Part shown: in pieces, positions 1 through 8,958 of the stretch
Numbering within the stretch: position 1 is the stretch's first letter
Layout of the letters: every line of letters starts with the position of its first letter
DNA from: Burkholderia sp. MS389
GTDB lineage: Bacteria > Pseudomonadota > Gammaproteobacteria > Burkholderiales > Burkholderiaceae
DNA: 64,000 nt
Reading direction: 5' to 3'
NCBI RefSeq assembly: GCF_016899425.1
Contig: NZ_CP045995.1
Location: 1,984,001-2,048,000 of the forward strand
Notes under the pieces: generated by a model
What the model was told of the DNA's origin: nothing
What the model saw: only the letters and a program-made list of their open reading frames with translations
Databases searched by the model: none
Program-made: the position numbers and the translations under genes

Positions 1-2
1 GA

Positions 3-362
3 GACGATGATGACGGGTTGCGGCGGGAGGTGCTCGCCCATGCCGGAAGCCGTTGGTCGCTCGGTGTCGTCCACACGCTCGGCGTGTACGGCAGACTGCG
101 CCATGCGGAAATCGGCAGGCGCATGCACGGGGTGACTCAGCGCATGTTGACGCGCACGTTACGGCAGCTCGAGCGTGACGGCCTGGTGCTCCGTCACGAT
201 TTCGAAGAAGTACCGCCTAGAGTCGAATACGAGTTGTCCGACACGGGCATGGACCTGCTCGTCAGGATGGTTCCGCTGTGGACCTGGATCGTCGAGAATG
301 CGGACCGCTTCCGGGAAGCGAGGCAGAATTTCGACAGAGCGCACCGCGACACAGACGCGTAG
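3..362 (+). CDS. HxlR-family transcriptional regulator, 5' end outside window
   Basis: The frame is open to the left edge, so the gene begins before the window; a TTG at position 18 is not needed as a start. The visible residues make up most of an HxlR winged-helix domain: the GSRWSLGVVHTL helix, the recognition segment GVTQRMLTRTLRQLERDGLV, and the wing with the VEYELSDTG motif. HxlR proteins are small dimeric DNA-binding regulators, often reacting to aldehydes, quinones or redox stress. The usual N-terminal cysteine lies outside the window, so the sensing type cannot be judged. It is followed by a convergent SnoaL-like gene. Confidence 0.85.
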   Translation, partial: DDDDGLRREVLAHAGSRWSLGVVHTLGVYGRLRHAEIGRRMHGVTQRMLTRTLRQLERDGLVLRHDFEEVPPRVEYELSDTGMDLLVRMVPLWTWIVENADRFREARQNFDRAHRDTDA

Positions 363-537
363 CTTGCCGGGATTTCGACGCGCTTCGCAGATGGGTACGA
401 CTTCGATCGACATCGGTCGTCGAGACATATTTCGACCTGCTGACAAAACCTGGGAGACAGCGTCCGCGGAAGTTTGGCGTCGTGCGGAACTGCCGTCCGC
501 ACACGCCAGCCTTCGGCATCGAGCGACACCGATTCGA

Positions 538-972
538 CTACGCGTACTTGTCGCCGACCGTACTGCGAATCGGATGGGTGTCGTAGACGATGATCATCCG
601 TTCGATGAGCCCCGCAGTGTCGAACTCGAACACGTCGACGCACTCGAAGTGCGCCACCGAACCGTCGTTCAGCGCCCAGTCGTAGATGAAGTAACCTGTC
701 GCACGTCGAGCGCCGGTCGTGCTGACGCAGATATCGATCGGTGTAATCTTGCTTTCTCCGGATACGGCGGCGACCTTCGAAAAGAAGGGCCCGGGGTGCA
801 TCCAGCCGAGAAATGGCGAGAAAATCCGCGCGTCCGGCGTGAATAGCGCGCAGATGGCGCCGACATCGCCGCGCTCCAGTTCCCGCAGGTAAGCACGAAC
901 CTGTTCCGTGTAGAGTGATTCCGACGTTGAGCCCAAAATTATCCTCCGATCGTTCGTCGACAACCCGTTCAT
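538..972 (-). CDS. SnoaL-like / NTF2-fold protein
   Basis: A 144-residue protein with features of the SnoaL/ketosteroid-isomerase-like NTF2 fold: an N-terminal helix (YTEQVRAYLRELERGD), the FTPDARIFSPFLG strand region, and late strands ending VYDTHPIRSTVGDKYA. Such proteins are small enzymes or ligand-binding domains; no substrate can be inferred. I chose the ATG at 972. The frame stays open further upstream, but that part reads as low-complexity Arg-rich sequence and would overlap the divergent LysR gene. The 45 bp between this start and the LysR start suggest the LysR protein may control it. Confidence 0.75.
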   Translation of the reverse strand: MNGLSTNDRRIILGSTSESLYTEQVRAYLRELERGDVGAICALFTPDARIFSPFLGWMHPGPFFSKVAAVSGESKITPIDICVSTTGARRATGYFIYDWALNDGSVAHFECVDVFEFDTAGLIERMIIVYDTHPIRSTVGDKYA

Positions 973-1017
973 TCGCCAGAACAGGGCATCCGGTAGACGC
1001 ACGATAGCGACGCACCG

Positions 1018-1959
1018 ATGACCGAACAATCGAAAAATTTGCAACCCGGGTATGCGGCGCATGCATATCCGCTGGCCGACCTGACGCGGCCGCTCCCGCC
1101 GCTGGCGGCAATTCAGTCGTTCGTCGCCGCGGCGCAACTGGGCAGCGTCAGCAAGGCCGCGGATCATCTATGCCGCACGCAAGGCGCGGTGAGCCGCCAG
1201 ATACAGCAGTTGGAAACGCATTATCGATGCGCACTCTTCGTGCGCCATGTCTCGGGGCTGACGTTGACGCCGGAAGGCAATGCACTGCTGACGGTCGCGG
1301 TCAACGTGCTCACGCAACTGGTTCAGCATGCGGATTCCCATGCACGGGCGACCTCGGTGCTCACGTTGAAGTTGCCGTCCACGTTCGCCGTTCGCTGGTT
1401 GCTCCCGCGGCTGCCGGACATTCATCGCGCGATGAGCGGCACGGAGCTGCGTATTTCGACCTCCGCGGACGACACGCCGGATTTCACGACGTCCGACGTC
1501 GACGCCATCGTCGTGCGCGGCACGGGACAGTGGACCGGTATGGAAGCAGTACCGCTCTTTTCCGAGCGGCTCACACCGATGTGCGCGCCCGCGTTGGCGA
1601 CATCGCTGCGATCCGTTGCCGACCTTGCGCAGGTCGATTTGCTCCATCCCGGGCCCAGCCACGCAGAGTGGAGATGCTGGCTCGATCACGTGGGGGCACG
1701 CCAGACCGATGCGGGACGCGGGCTCGTATTCGATACCCTCGAATTGACGCTCGCGGCGTCGATGGAAGGACACGGCATTGCAATCGGCGACCCGCGAATG
1801 GCGAGAGACCGACTCCGTGCCGGATCGCTGGTGACCCCGTTTGAGGAAGTGGTTGAAGACGGCCTTTCCTACTTCCTCGTCTATCCGCCCCAACGGGCGG
1901 CACAACCGAAAATTCGGGCCCTCGCCGATATCTTGCTACGACTGGCGCGAGAAGATTGA
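1018..1959 (+). CDS. LysR-family regulator (GcvA-like)
   Basis: A 313-residue LysR-type regulator. Residues about 30-90 form the winged HTH (LAAIQSFVAAAQLGSVSKAA, then TQGAVSRQIQQLE), in the LPPLAAIQSF style of the GcvA subgroup. An effector-binding domain of about 200 residues follows. It is divergent from the SnoaL-like gene, the classical arrangement for a LysR regulator and its target, so that gene is the best candidate target. The ligand is unknown. The roughly 25 residues before the HTH are longer than usual, so a later start is possible. Confidence 0.85.
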   Translation: MTEQSKNLQPGYAAHAYPLADLTRPLPPLAAIQSFVAAAQLGSVSKAADHLCRTQGAVSRQIQQLETHYRCALFVRHVSGLTLTPEGNALLTVAVNVLTQLVQHADSHARATSVLTLKLPSTFAVRWLLPRLPDIHRAMSGTELRISTSADDTPDFTTSDVDAIVVRGTGQWTGMEAVPLFSERLTPMCAPALATSLRSVADLAQVDLLHPGPSHAEWRCWLDHVGARQTDAGRGLVFDTLELTLAASMEGHGIAIGDPRMARDRLRAGSLVTPFEEVVEDGLSYFLVYPPQRAAQPKIRALADILLRLARED

Positions 1960-2039
1960 TCGATAGGCTAGCGTCCGATACGTGGTGCGAAGCCGACCTT
2001 CAAATCGCGCACCAACGTACCGACGAACGACGCGCCCGG

Positions 2040-2423
2040 TCAAAGATCCCCGCGCACTTCCCCGGTTCCCAACGCGCTCCGCTGCCGGTTGACCTCCGCC
2101 CACAGTTCATCGCTGTCGTCGTCGCGCAGCACGATCATCCAGTCCAGTTGCTCGTCGGTCACGCCGAAGTACGCCATAATTTCCCGCCGCACCCCATCGA
2201 TGAACGCCGCGTATTCCGGCGTGGCCTGTGCCCGCGCGTGCAGTGCGTCGTATTCCGCATCGTCCACGCCGCCGCCCTGCTCGTCGATATAGCGCGAGAT
2301 CCACTGGTCTCGTTCGTGGTCGTAATCGGCCTCGGCGCGCATCGCTTGCACAGCCGTGTAGAAATCCAGTTGGGCAAACGCGGCGATCGCCGCCGTTGTC
2401 GCCTCGTCGAATGTCGTCGTCAT
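2040..2423 (-). CDS. Hypothetical acidic protein
   Basis: A 127-residue protein that I cannot assign to a family. It is acidic and probably helical, with segments such as RYIDEQGGGVDDAEYDAL and EQLDWMIVLRDDDSDELW, and no signal peptide or membrane span. I prefer the ATG at 2423, preceded by GAGAG; an ATG at 2444 would add seven residues. It lies alone between a LysR gene and rhlE. Codon use matches the surroundings, supporting a real gene. Confidence 0.65.
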   Translation of the reverse strand: MTTTFDEATTAAIAAFAQLDFYTAVQAMRAEADYDHERDQWISRYIDEQGGGVDDAEYDALHARAQATPEYAAFIDGVRREIMAYFGVTDEQLDWMIVLRDDDSDELWAEVNRQRSALGTGEVRGDL

Positions 2424-2596
2424 TCCATCTCTCACTTCAGTCATCGCACATCATGGGTCACGCGGCGAAGCCGCTATCGCGCGCGGTTTCAGGTCGCTCA
2501 CGAGAAAACCGGCAGCGCTGTTCCGAACCACCCCTATGCGTTCACTGCATCGGACGGTTCGATCGTATCGGGCACTTTGAAAGGGAAGGATTCAGG

Positions 2597-4051
2597 CTAC
2601 CTGGACGGTCTGCCAGGTTTGCCGCGACCACCAGCAGATTTACCGGCAGCCTTCCCCGGCGCCGGTTTGCCGGCCGGTTTGCTGCGCGGCTTGTGCACGC
2701 TGAACGGGCTGCCGATGGTGTAGTCCGGGCCTTGACCGGCACCATTGGCCGCCGCGTGCTGCACCCCAGGCTTGCGCTTGCCTTCGCCACCTTGCGTATG
2801 CGGCTTCTTGCCCGGCGTCTGCTTGGCCACCGGCCCAGCTTGCGGCACCTTCGGTTTCTTCGGCTTTTTGGGTTTCTTGATGATCTGGCCCGTCGCGCTG
2901 GTTTCCGGCACGCGGTGTTCGGCTTCGAAACCGGGCTCTTCCTCCCGGCGCAGCGTCTGCCGGATCAGCGCTTCGATCGCGGCCAGTTGTGGCGCTTCAT
3001 CCGCGCACACGAGCGACACCGCGACGCCGCTGGCGCCCGCGCGGCCGGTCCGGCCGATACGGTGCACGTAGTCTTGCGCGACGATCGGCAGATCGACGTT
3101 GATCACCAGCGGCAGATCGTCGATATCGAGCCCGCGCGCCGCCACATCGGTGGCGACCAGCATCTGCACCTCACCCGTCTTGAAGCGCTCCAGCGCGCGC
3201 AAACGTGCGGGTTGCGGCTTGTCGCCGTGGATCGTATCGACCGCATAGCCGGCTTTCTCCAGCATCACCGCCAGATAGTCGACACCATTGCGGGTCTTGA
3301 CGAACACCAGCGCGTGCTCCCACTTGTTCTGGGCCACCAGATGCATGAAGAGGTCGGGCTTGTTCCGCTTGTCGACCGGTACGACCCACTGCTTGATCTT
3401 GCTGGCCGTGGCGTTGGGCGGGCTGACGCTGATGTCGACCGGGCTGCGCAGAATGCCGGCCGCCAGCGTGCGGATTTCGTCGGAGAACGTCGCGGAGAAC
3501 AGCAGCGTCTGGCGCTTGGCGGGCAACGCGGCAAACACCGCGTCGAGTTCGCGCGCGAAGCCGAGATCGAGCATGCGGTCGGCTTCATCGAGCACCAGCG
3601 TCTGGACCTGATCGAACTGCACGGCGTTCTGCCGATTGAGGTCGAGCAAGCGGCCGGGCGTCGCGACGAGCACGTCGACACCCTTGCGCAGCTTCATCAT
3701 CTGAGGATTGATGCTCACCCCGCCGTACGCGGCCAGAAAGCGCAGATCGAGCCCCTTCCCGTACTCGACGAAGCTTTGCAGCACTTGCTCGGCCAGTTCG
3801 CGCGTGGGCACCAGCACCAGCACGCGCGCACGGTTGCTGGACACCGCCGGGCCGTGTTGGACGAGCCGTTGCAACAGCGGCAGCGCAAAGCCGGCCGTCT
3901 TGCCGGTGCCGGTCTGTGCGGCGGCCATGACGTCCTTGCCGCCGAGCACGACGGGAATCGCCTTGGCCTGCACCGGCGTGGGTGTCTGGTAATTGAGGCC
4001 CTGCAGATTACGCAGCAACGGCTCGATCAGGCCAAGCGAGGCAAAAGACAT
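2597..4051 (-). CDS. rhlE: DEAD-box ATP-dependent RNA helicase RhlE
   Basis: A 484-residue DEAD-box RNA helicase. From the ATG at 4051 the Q motif (YQTPTPVQAKAIP) is at residues 21-33, Walker A (AQTGTGKT) at 45-52 and DEAD at 155-158. The SAT motif, the helicase C domain (VATDVAARGLDIDDLP) and the HRIGRTGRAG motif follow. The last ~100 residues are a basic, Lys/Pro/Gly-rich tail (KKPKKPKKPK), typical of RhlE-type helicases that act in ribosome assembly and RNA decay. The frame continues upstream of 4051, but that sequence has no helicase character and overlaps the neighbouring regulator, so MSFASLGL is the start. Confidence 0.95.
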   Translation of the reverse strand: MSFASLGLIEPLLRNLQGLNYQTPTPVQAKAIPVVLGGKDVMAAAQTGTGKTAGFALPLLQRLVQHGPAVSSNRARVLVLVPTRELAEQVLQSFVEYGKGLDLRFLAAYGGVSINPQMMKLRKGVDVLVATPGRLLDLNRQNAVQFDQVQTLVLDEADRMLDLGFARELDAVFAALPAKRQTLLFSATFSDEIRTLAAGILRSPVDISVSPPNATASKIKQWVVPVDKRNKPDLFMHLVAQNKWEHALVFVKTRNGVDYLAVMLEKAGYAVDTIHGDKPQPARLRALERFKTGEVQMLVATDVAARGLDIDDLPLVINVDLPIVAQDYVHRIGRTGRAGASGVAVSLVCADEAPQLAAIEALIRQTLRREEEPGFEAEHRVPETSATGQIIKKPKKPKKPKVPQAGPVAKQTPGKKPHTQGGEGKRKPGVQHAAANGAGQGPDYTIGSPFSVHKPRSKPAGKPAPGKAAGKSAGGRGKPGRPSR

Positions 4052-4112
4052 GGACGTGTTCCGGGCTAAAACCGCAATTCTAGCGGTTACCGCATCGGCC
4101 AGGCCCGCCCGC

Positions 4113-4883
4113 TCATGTCCACCCTTCGAGCCGCAACGTCGAACGCACGAGCCGCTGTTCCTCCTGCTCGATCTCGCGCAGATAGTCGACGCACTGACGG
4201 ATATGTTCGCTCGCGGCCTTGCGTGCCTGGTCGGGCAGCCGGCCGGTGACCGCGTTGTAGAGCCGCGCATGCTGGCGGTCGATCTGCTTCTTCAGCGGTT
4301 CGCGGTGATAGAGGTTGTTCACCGACGCGAACACCGAGCTGAGCAGCAGGTCGGTCAGCGACTGCAGCGTGTTGACGAGCACCGGGTTGTGCGATGCCTC
4401 GCAGATCGCCAGATGAAACGCGTGGTCGAGCTTCGCACGCGCAGCGGGATCGAGATCCTGCGCGTCGGCCGCCGTCATTTCCTCGTAGCGGCGCCGGATC
4501 AGGATGAAATCGGCCGGCGTACCGCGCAGCGCCGCGAGCCGGGCGGCCTCGGCCTCGAGCATCCCGCGCACCTCGAACAGGTCGTACAGCGTGCGCGGCT
4601 GCGAGCCGAGCAGATGCATCATCGGCGTGATCGCGCGCTGCGGGGTCAGGCTCGCGACGAACGAACCCTTGCCGTGCGCCGTGTCGATGATCCCGCGCGC
4701 GTGCAGCAGCTTCATGCCTTCGCGCACGGCCGTGCGCGATACGCCGAGCTTCTCGGTCAGCCGCCGCTCCGACGGCAACGCCTGCCCGGCCTTCAGCACG
4801 CCGTCGACGATCAACTGCTCGATCCGCTCGGCGACGACGTCGGCCACGCGCCGCGCCGGCCGCTCCCGATCCTGCATTTCCAT
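4113..4883 (-). CDS. glcC: GntR/FadR-family regulator of glycolate use (GlcC-like)
   Basis: A FadR-subfamily GntR regulator. The N-terminal winged HTH (RIEQLIVDGVLKAGQALPSE, LGVSRTAVREGMKLL) is followed by an all-helical FCD effector domain with the DHAFHLAICEASHNPVL metal-site signature. It is divergent from glcDEFGB, the arrangement of E. coli glcC, so it most likely senses glycolate or a related hydroxy acid. Two TGGT-N3-ACCA operators lie in the intergenic region, one directly in front of the start chosen here (ATG 4883). An upstream in-frame ATG at 4958 would add 25 residues and put that operator inside the gene; neither start has a strong ribosome site. Confidence 0.88.
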   Translation of the reverse strand: MEMQDRERPARRVADVVAERIEQLIVDGVLKAGQALPSERRLTEKLGVSRTAVREGMKLLHARGIIDTAHGKGSFVASLTPQRAITPMMHLLGSQPRTLYDLFEVRGMLEAEAARLAALRGTPADFILIRRRYEEMTAADAQDLDPAARAKLDHAFHLAICEASHNPVLVNTLQSLTDLLLSSVFASVNNLYHREPLKKQIDRQHARLYNAVTGRLPDQARKAASEHIRQCVDYLREIEQEEQRLVRSTLRLEGWT

Positions 4884-4885
4884 AC

Positions 4886-4896
4886 TGGTATGACCA
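4886..4896. promoter_or_regulatory. FadR/GlcC-type operator 1
   Basis: TGGTATGACCA, a perfect TGGT-N3-ACCA palindrome of the kind bound by FadR-subfamily regulators such as PdhR, LldR and GlcC. It sits just upstream of the chosen glcC start, so it probably mediates autoregulation. Confidence 0.6.
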
Positions 4897-4991
4897 CTTT
4901 TGACGGATGCCGTCGATTTTCGCACAAAGCCTTGTCTCGATTGGGTTTTATCGATCATTCAGGAAACCAGGATCGATGCCTTTCCAAAAAC

Positions 4992-5002
4992 TGGTACGAC
5001 CA
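4992..5002. promoter_or_regulatory. FadR/GlcC-type operator 2
   Basis: TGGTACGACCA, a second perfect TGGT-N3-ACCA palindrome, 106 bp (about ten helical turns) from the first and 105 bp before glcD. The pair brackets the divergent promoter region, so one regulator dimer pair could control both directions. Confidence 0.6.
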
Positions 5003-5106
5003 CTGTCAAGACGGCTGGACAGGCCCGCGCGTCCCGCCAAGAATGCCGTCCATCCGGCGTGTCGCGCATCGCGCGGCCAACTGCCTGGTGGAGACGGAGA
5101 CACACG

Positions 5107-6606
5107 ATGAGTTTCATCTACGACGAACGGATCGACGGCCCGTTGGCAACCGTCGACCGCGCCACGCTCGCCGCCGCGCTGCGCGCGGCGGCGCCCGGCC
5201 TCGACGTGCTGCATGAACGCGAGGCGTTGAAGCCGTTCGAATGCGATGGCCTCGCCGCGTACCGCACGGTGCCGCTCGCGGTCGTGCTGCCCGATACGGT
5301 CGACCAGGTGCGCGCGGTGCTGCGCGTCGCGGCCGCGCACCGCGTGCCGGTCGTCGCGCGCGGCGCCGGCACGGGGCTGTCGGGCGGCGCGATGCCGCTC
5401 GAAAAAGGCATCCTGCTGGTGATGGCGAAGTTCAACCGGATGCTCGACATCGACCCCGATGCCGGCATTGCGCGCGTGCAGCCCGGCGTGCGCAACCTCG
5501 CGATTTCGCAGGCTGCCGCGCCGCACGGCCTTTACTACGCGCCCGACCCGTCGTCACAGATGGCGTGCTCGATCGGCGGCAACGTCGCCGAGAATGCGGG
5601 CGGCGTGCATTGCCTGAAATACGGGCTCACGGTACACAACATCCTGAAGGTCGAGATCCTGACGATCGACGGCGACACGCTCACGCTCGGCGCCGACGCG
5701 CTCGACGCACCTGGCTTCGACCTGCTCGCGCTGTTCACCGGCTCCGAGGGGATGCTCGGGATCGTCACCGAAGTGACCGTGAAGCTGCTGCCGTTGCCGC
5801 CGAGCGTGAAGGTGCTGATGGCGAGCTTCGACGACGTCGCCGAGGCCGGCGCCGCGGTCGCGCGGATCATCGGCGCGGGCGTGATCCCAGGCGGCCTCGA
5901 GATGATGGACAACCTCGCGATCCGCGCGGCCGAGGATTTCATCCACGCCGGCTATCCGGTCGACGCGCAGGCGATCCTGCTGTGCGAGCTCGACGGCGCG
6001 GCCAGCGATGTCGAAGAAGATGCCGAACGCGTCGCCGCGCTGCTGCGCGACGCGGGCGCAAGCGAGATTCGCGTCGCGCGCGACGAAACCGAACGCCAGC
6101 GCTTCTGGGCCGGCCGCAAGAACGCGTTCCCGGCGGTCGGCCGGATGTCGCCCGACTACTACTGCATGGACGGCACGATCCCGCGCCGCGAGCTGCCGCG
6201 CGTGCTCGAAGGGATCGCCGCGCTGTCCGCCGAATACGGGCTGCCGGTCGCGAACGTGTTCCACGCGGGCGACGGCAACCTGCATCCGCTGATCCTGTTC
6301 GATGCGAACCGGCAGGGCGAGCTCGACCGCGCGGAAGCGCTCGGCGGCAAGATCCTCGCGCTGTGCGTCGCCGTGGGCGGCAGCATTACCGGCGAACACG
6401 GCGTCGGGCGCGAAAAGATCAACCAGATGTGCGTGCAGTTCAACGCCGATGAAATCACGTTCTTCCACGCGGTGAAGGCCGCGTTCGATCCGCAGCGCCT
6501 GCTCAATCCCGGCAAGAACATCCCGACGCTGCACCGCTGCGCCGAATTCGGCGCGATGCACGTCCATCACGGCAAGCTGCCGTTTCCCGAACTGGAGCGC
6601 TTCTGA
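5107..6606 (+). CDS. glcD: Glycolate oxidase subunit GlcD (FAD-linked)
   Basis: A 499-residue FAD-linked oxidase of the GlcD/D-lactate dehydrogenase family. With GlcE and GlcF it oxidises glycolate to glyoxylate at the membrane and passes electrons to quinone. The PCMH-type FAD domain carries ARGAGTGLSGGA near residue 80 and the SIGGNVAENAGG segment near 155. The C-terminal oxidase domain has FHAGDGNLHP and ends near LLNPGKN. The ATG at 5107 has GGAGACGGAG upstream. The stop shares bases with the glcE start (TGATG), so translation is coupled. Confidence 0.95.
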   Translation: MSFIYDERIDGPLATVDRATLAAALRAAAPGLDVLHEREALKPFECDGLAAYRTVPLAVVLPDTVDQVRAVLRVAAAHRVPVVARGAGTGLSGGAMPLEKGILLVMAKFNRMLDIDPDAGIARVQPGVRNLAISQAAAPHGLYYAPDPSSQMACSIGGNVAENAGGVHCLKYGLTVHNILKVEILTIDGDTLTLGADALDAPGFDLLALFTGSEGMLGIVTEVTVKLLPLPPSVKVLMASFDDVAEAGAAVARIIGAGVIPGGLEMMDNLAIRAAEDFIHAGYPVDAQAILLCELDGAASDVEEDAERVAALLRDAGASEIRVARDETERQRFWAGRKNAFPAVGRMSPDYYCMDGTIPRRELPRVLEGIAALSAEYGLPVANVFHAGDGNLHPLILFDANRQGELDRAEALGGKILALCVAVGGSITGEHGVGREKINQMCVQFNADEITFFHAVKAAFDPQRLLNPGKNIPTLHRCAEFGAMHVHHGKLPFPELERF

Positions 6607-7691
6607 TGCGACGCGACATCGAATCCATCGAGTCCATCGACGACAGCGCGGCGCTCGTCGCGCAGGTCGACGCGGCGATCCACGCTCGCCAGCCGCTGCA
6701 CATCCGCGGCGCCGGCACGAAGGCGTTCGTCGGCCGGCCGGTCGAAGGCCGCACGCTCGACGTGCGCACGCATCGCGGCGTCGTGTCGTACGACCCGACC
6801 GAACTCGTGATCACCGCGCGCGCGGGCACGCCGCTCGCCGATCTCGATGCGATGCTCGACGCGGCCGGCCAGATGCTGCCATGCGAGCCGCCGTCGTTCG
6901 GCGGCGCGGCGACGGTCGGCGGCATGTTCGCGGCGGCGCTGTCGGGCCCGCGCCGCCCGTGGGCCGGCGCGGTGCGCGACTTCGTGCTCGGCTGCCGCGT
7001 GATCACCGGCCACGCGAAGCATCTGCGCTTCGGCGGCGAGGTGATGAAGAACGTCGCGGGCTACGACGTGTCGCGGCTGCTCGCCGGCAGTTTCGGCTGC
7101 CTCGGCGTCGTGACCGAGGTCTCGCTGAAGGTGCTGCCGAAGCCGCGCGCGACCGGCGATCTCGCGTTGACGCTCACGGCGAGCGAAGCCGTGCAACGCG
7201 TCGCCGCGTGGCGTCGCGCGGGGCTGCCGCTCGCGGGCGCGTGCCACGCGGACGGCGTGCTGCGCGTGCGGCTCGAAGGCGGCGACGGCTCGGTGAAGGC
7301 CGCGCGCGACACGATCGGCGGCGACCGGATGGACGACCGCGACGACGCGTTCTGGGCACATCTGCGCGACCTGTCGCTGCCGTTCTTCGACGATCCGCGG
7401 CCGCTGTGGCGCGTATCGGTGCCGGCCGCCGCGCCGCTCGACGCGCTCGCGGGCGCGCAGCTCGTCGACTGGGGCGGCGCGCAGCGCTGGCTGAAGACCG
7501 ACGCCGCGCCGGCCGACGTGCAGCGCTTCGCCGCGCAGTGCGGCGGCCACGCGACCTGCTACACGCCGGGCACGACAGCGGAGCCGTTCCAGCCGCTGCC
7601 GCCCGCGCTGCTGCGCGTGCACCGGCAACTCAAGGCGCAGCTCGACCCGCACACGATTTTCAATCCCGGCCGGCTCTACGCCGACTTCTGA
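6606..7691 (+). CDS. glcE: Glycolate oxidase subunit GlcE (FAD-binding)
   Basis: A 361-residue FAD-binding subunit of glycolate oxidase, shorter than GlcD and made mainly of the FAD_binding_4 domain: QPLHIRGAGTKAFVG near residue 30, the FGGAATVGGMFAAALSGPRR stretch near 100, then GGEVMKNVAGYDVSRLLAGS. It ends IFNPGRLYADF, as GlcE proteins do. Its ATG overlaps the glcD stop, and glcF starts 24 bp after its end, so the three subunits are made together. Confidence 0.94.
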   Translation: MRRDIESIESIDDSAALVAQVDAAIHARQPLHIRGAGTKAFVGRPVEGRTLDVRTHRGVVSYDPTELVITARAGTPLADLDAMLDAAGQMLPCEPPSFGGAATVGGMFAAALSGPRRPWAGAVRDFVLGCRVITGHAKHLRFGGEVMKNVAGYDVSRLLAGSFGCLGVVTEVSLKVLPKPRATGDLALTLTASEAVQRVAAWRRAGLPLAGACHADGVLRVRLEGGDGSVKAARDTIGGDRMDDRDDAFWAHLRDLSLPFFDDPRPLWRVSVPAAAPLDALAGAQLVDWGGAQRWLKTDAAPADVQRFAAQCGGHATCYTPGTTAEPFQPLPPALLRVHRQLKAQLDPHTIFNPGRLYADF

Positions 7692-7715
7692 CGCGAACCC
7701 GACTTCGACCCGCCG

Positions 7716-8936
7716 ATGCAAACCAACCTCAGCGAAGCAAGCAAGGCCCTCGCCCGGGCCGACGAAGCGGAAGCGATCCTGCGCGCCTGCGTGCACTGCG
7801 GCTTCTGCAATGCGACCTGCCCGACCTACCAGGTGCTCGGCAACGAGCTCGACGGGCCGCGCGGCCGCATCTACCTGATCAAGCAGCTGCTCGAAGGCGA
7901 GCCGTGCGGCGAACGCACGCAACAACATCTCGACCGTTGCCTGACGTGCCGCAACTGCGAAACGACCTGCCCGTCCGGCGTGCGCTATCACACGCTGCTC
8001 GACATCGGCCGCGCGGAAGCCGAGAAGCGCGCGCGGCGGCCCACGCGCGAGCGCCTGCTGCGTGCGGGGTTGCGTCACGTGGTGCCGCGCCCGGCGACGT
8101 TCGCCGCGCTGCTGAAGGCCGGCCGCGCGCTGCGCCCGCTGCTGCCCGGCACGCTGCAGGACAAGATCCCGGCCGCCGTGCCCGCGGCCGCGCCGCGCCC
8201 GGCCGTGCGCCATGCGCGACGGGTGCTGATGCTCGAGGGCTGCGTGCAGCCATCGCTGTCGCCGAACACCAATGCGGCCGCCGCGCGCGTGCTCGACCGG
8301 CTCGGCATCAGCGTGACGCCGGCGCGCGAAGCCGGCTGCTGCGGGGCGACCGAATATCACCTGAACGCGCAGGACGCGGGCCTTCAACGCGCACGCCGCA
8401 ACATCGACGCGTGGTGGCCGGCGATCGAGGCCGGCGCGGAAGCGATCGTGCTGACCGCGAGCGGCTGCGGCGCGTTCGTGAAGGAATACGGCGACCTGCT
8501 GCGCTCCGACCCCGTCTATGCGGAGAAGGCACGGCGCGTCGGCGCACTCGCGCGCGATCTGGCCGAAGTGATCGCGGCGGAGCCGCTCGACGCGCTCGCC
8601 GACGCGACGCCACGGCGCGTCGCGGTTCACTGCCCGTGCACGCTGCAGCACGCACAGCGCCTCGGCGGCGCGGTGGAAAGCATCCTGACGCGGCTCGGCT
8701 TCGATCTGACGAATGTCGCCGACGGCCATCTGTGCTGCGGCTCGGCCGGCACCTATTCGCTGACGCAGCCTGCGCTCGCGACGACATTACGCGACAACAA
8801 GCTCGATGCGCTCGAAGCCGCGCAGCCGGACCTGATTGTCACCGCCAACGTCGGCTGCCAGACTCACCTGAACGGCGCGGGCCGCACGCCCGTGCGCCAC
8901 TGGATCGAGCTCGTCGACAACCGGCTGGTCGACTGA
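7716..8936 (+). CDS. glcF: Glycolate oxidase iron-sulfur subunit GlcF
   Basis: A 406-residue electron-transfer subunit of glycolate oxidase. Two [4Fe-4S] ferredoxin motifs are visible: C25-x2-C28-x2-C31-x3-C35-P and C75-x2-C78-x2-C81-x3-C85-P. Two cysteine-rich CCG domains follow (EAGCCGATEYHL and GHLCCGSAGTYSL), as in GlcF, GlpC and LutA proteins. It links GlcD/GlcE flavin to the quinone pool. It is third in the glc operon, with a short spacer to glcG. Confidence 0.95.
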   Translation: MQTNLSEASKALARADEAEAILRACVHCGFCNATCPTYQVLGNELDGPRGRIYLIKQLLEGEPCGERTQQHLDRCLTCRNCETTCPSGVRYHTLLDIGRAEAEKRARRPTRERLLRAGLRHVVPRPATFAALLKAGRALRPLLPGTLQDKIPAAVPAAAPRPAVRHARRVLMLEGCVQPSLSPNTNAAAARVLDRLGISVTPAREAGCCGATEYHLNAQDAGLQRARRNIDAWWPAIEAGAEAIVLTASGCGAFVKEYGDLLRSDPVYAEKARRVGALARDLAEVIAAEPLDALADATPRRVAVHCPCTLQHAQRLGGAVESILTRLGFDLTNVADGHLCCGSAGTYSLTQPALATTLRDNKLDALEAAQPDLIVTANVGCQTHLNGAGRTPVRHWIELVDNRLVD

Positions 8937-8958
8937 CCGCCTATTCCGGAGGAACGCC

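Noticed and set aside
4052-4270. An N-terminal extension of RhlE by 73 residues.
   Set aside because: The extension is Arg/Ser-rich, overlaps the glcC gene, and the Q motif is correctly placed from the ATG at 4051.
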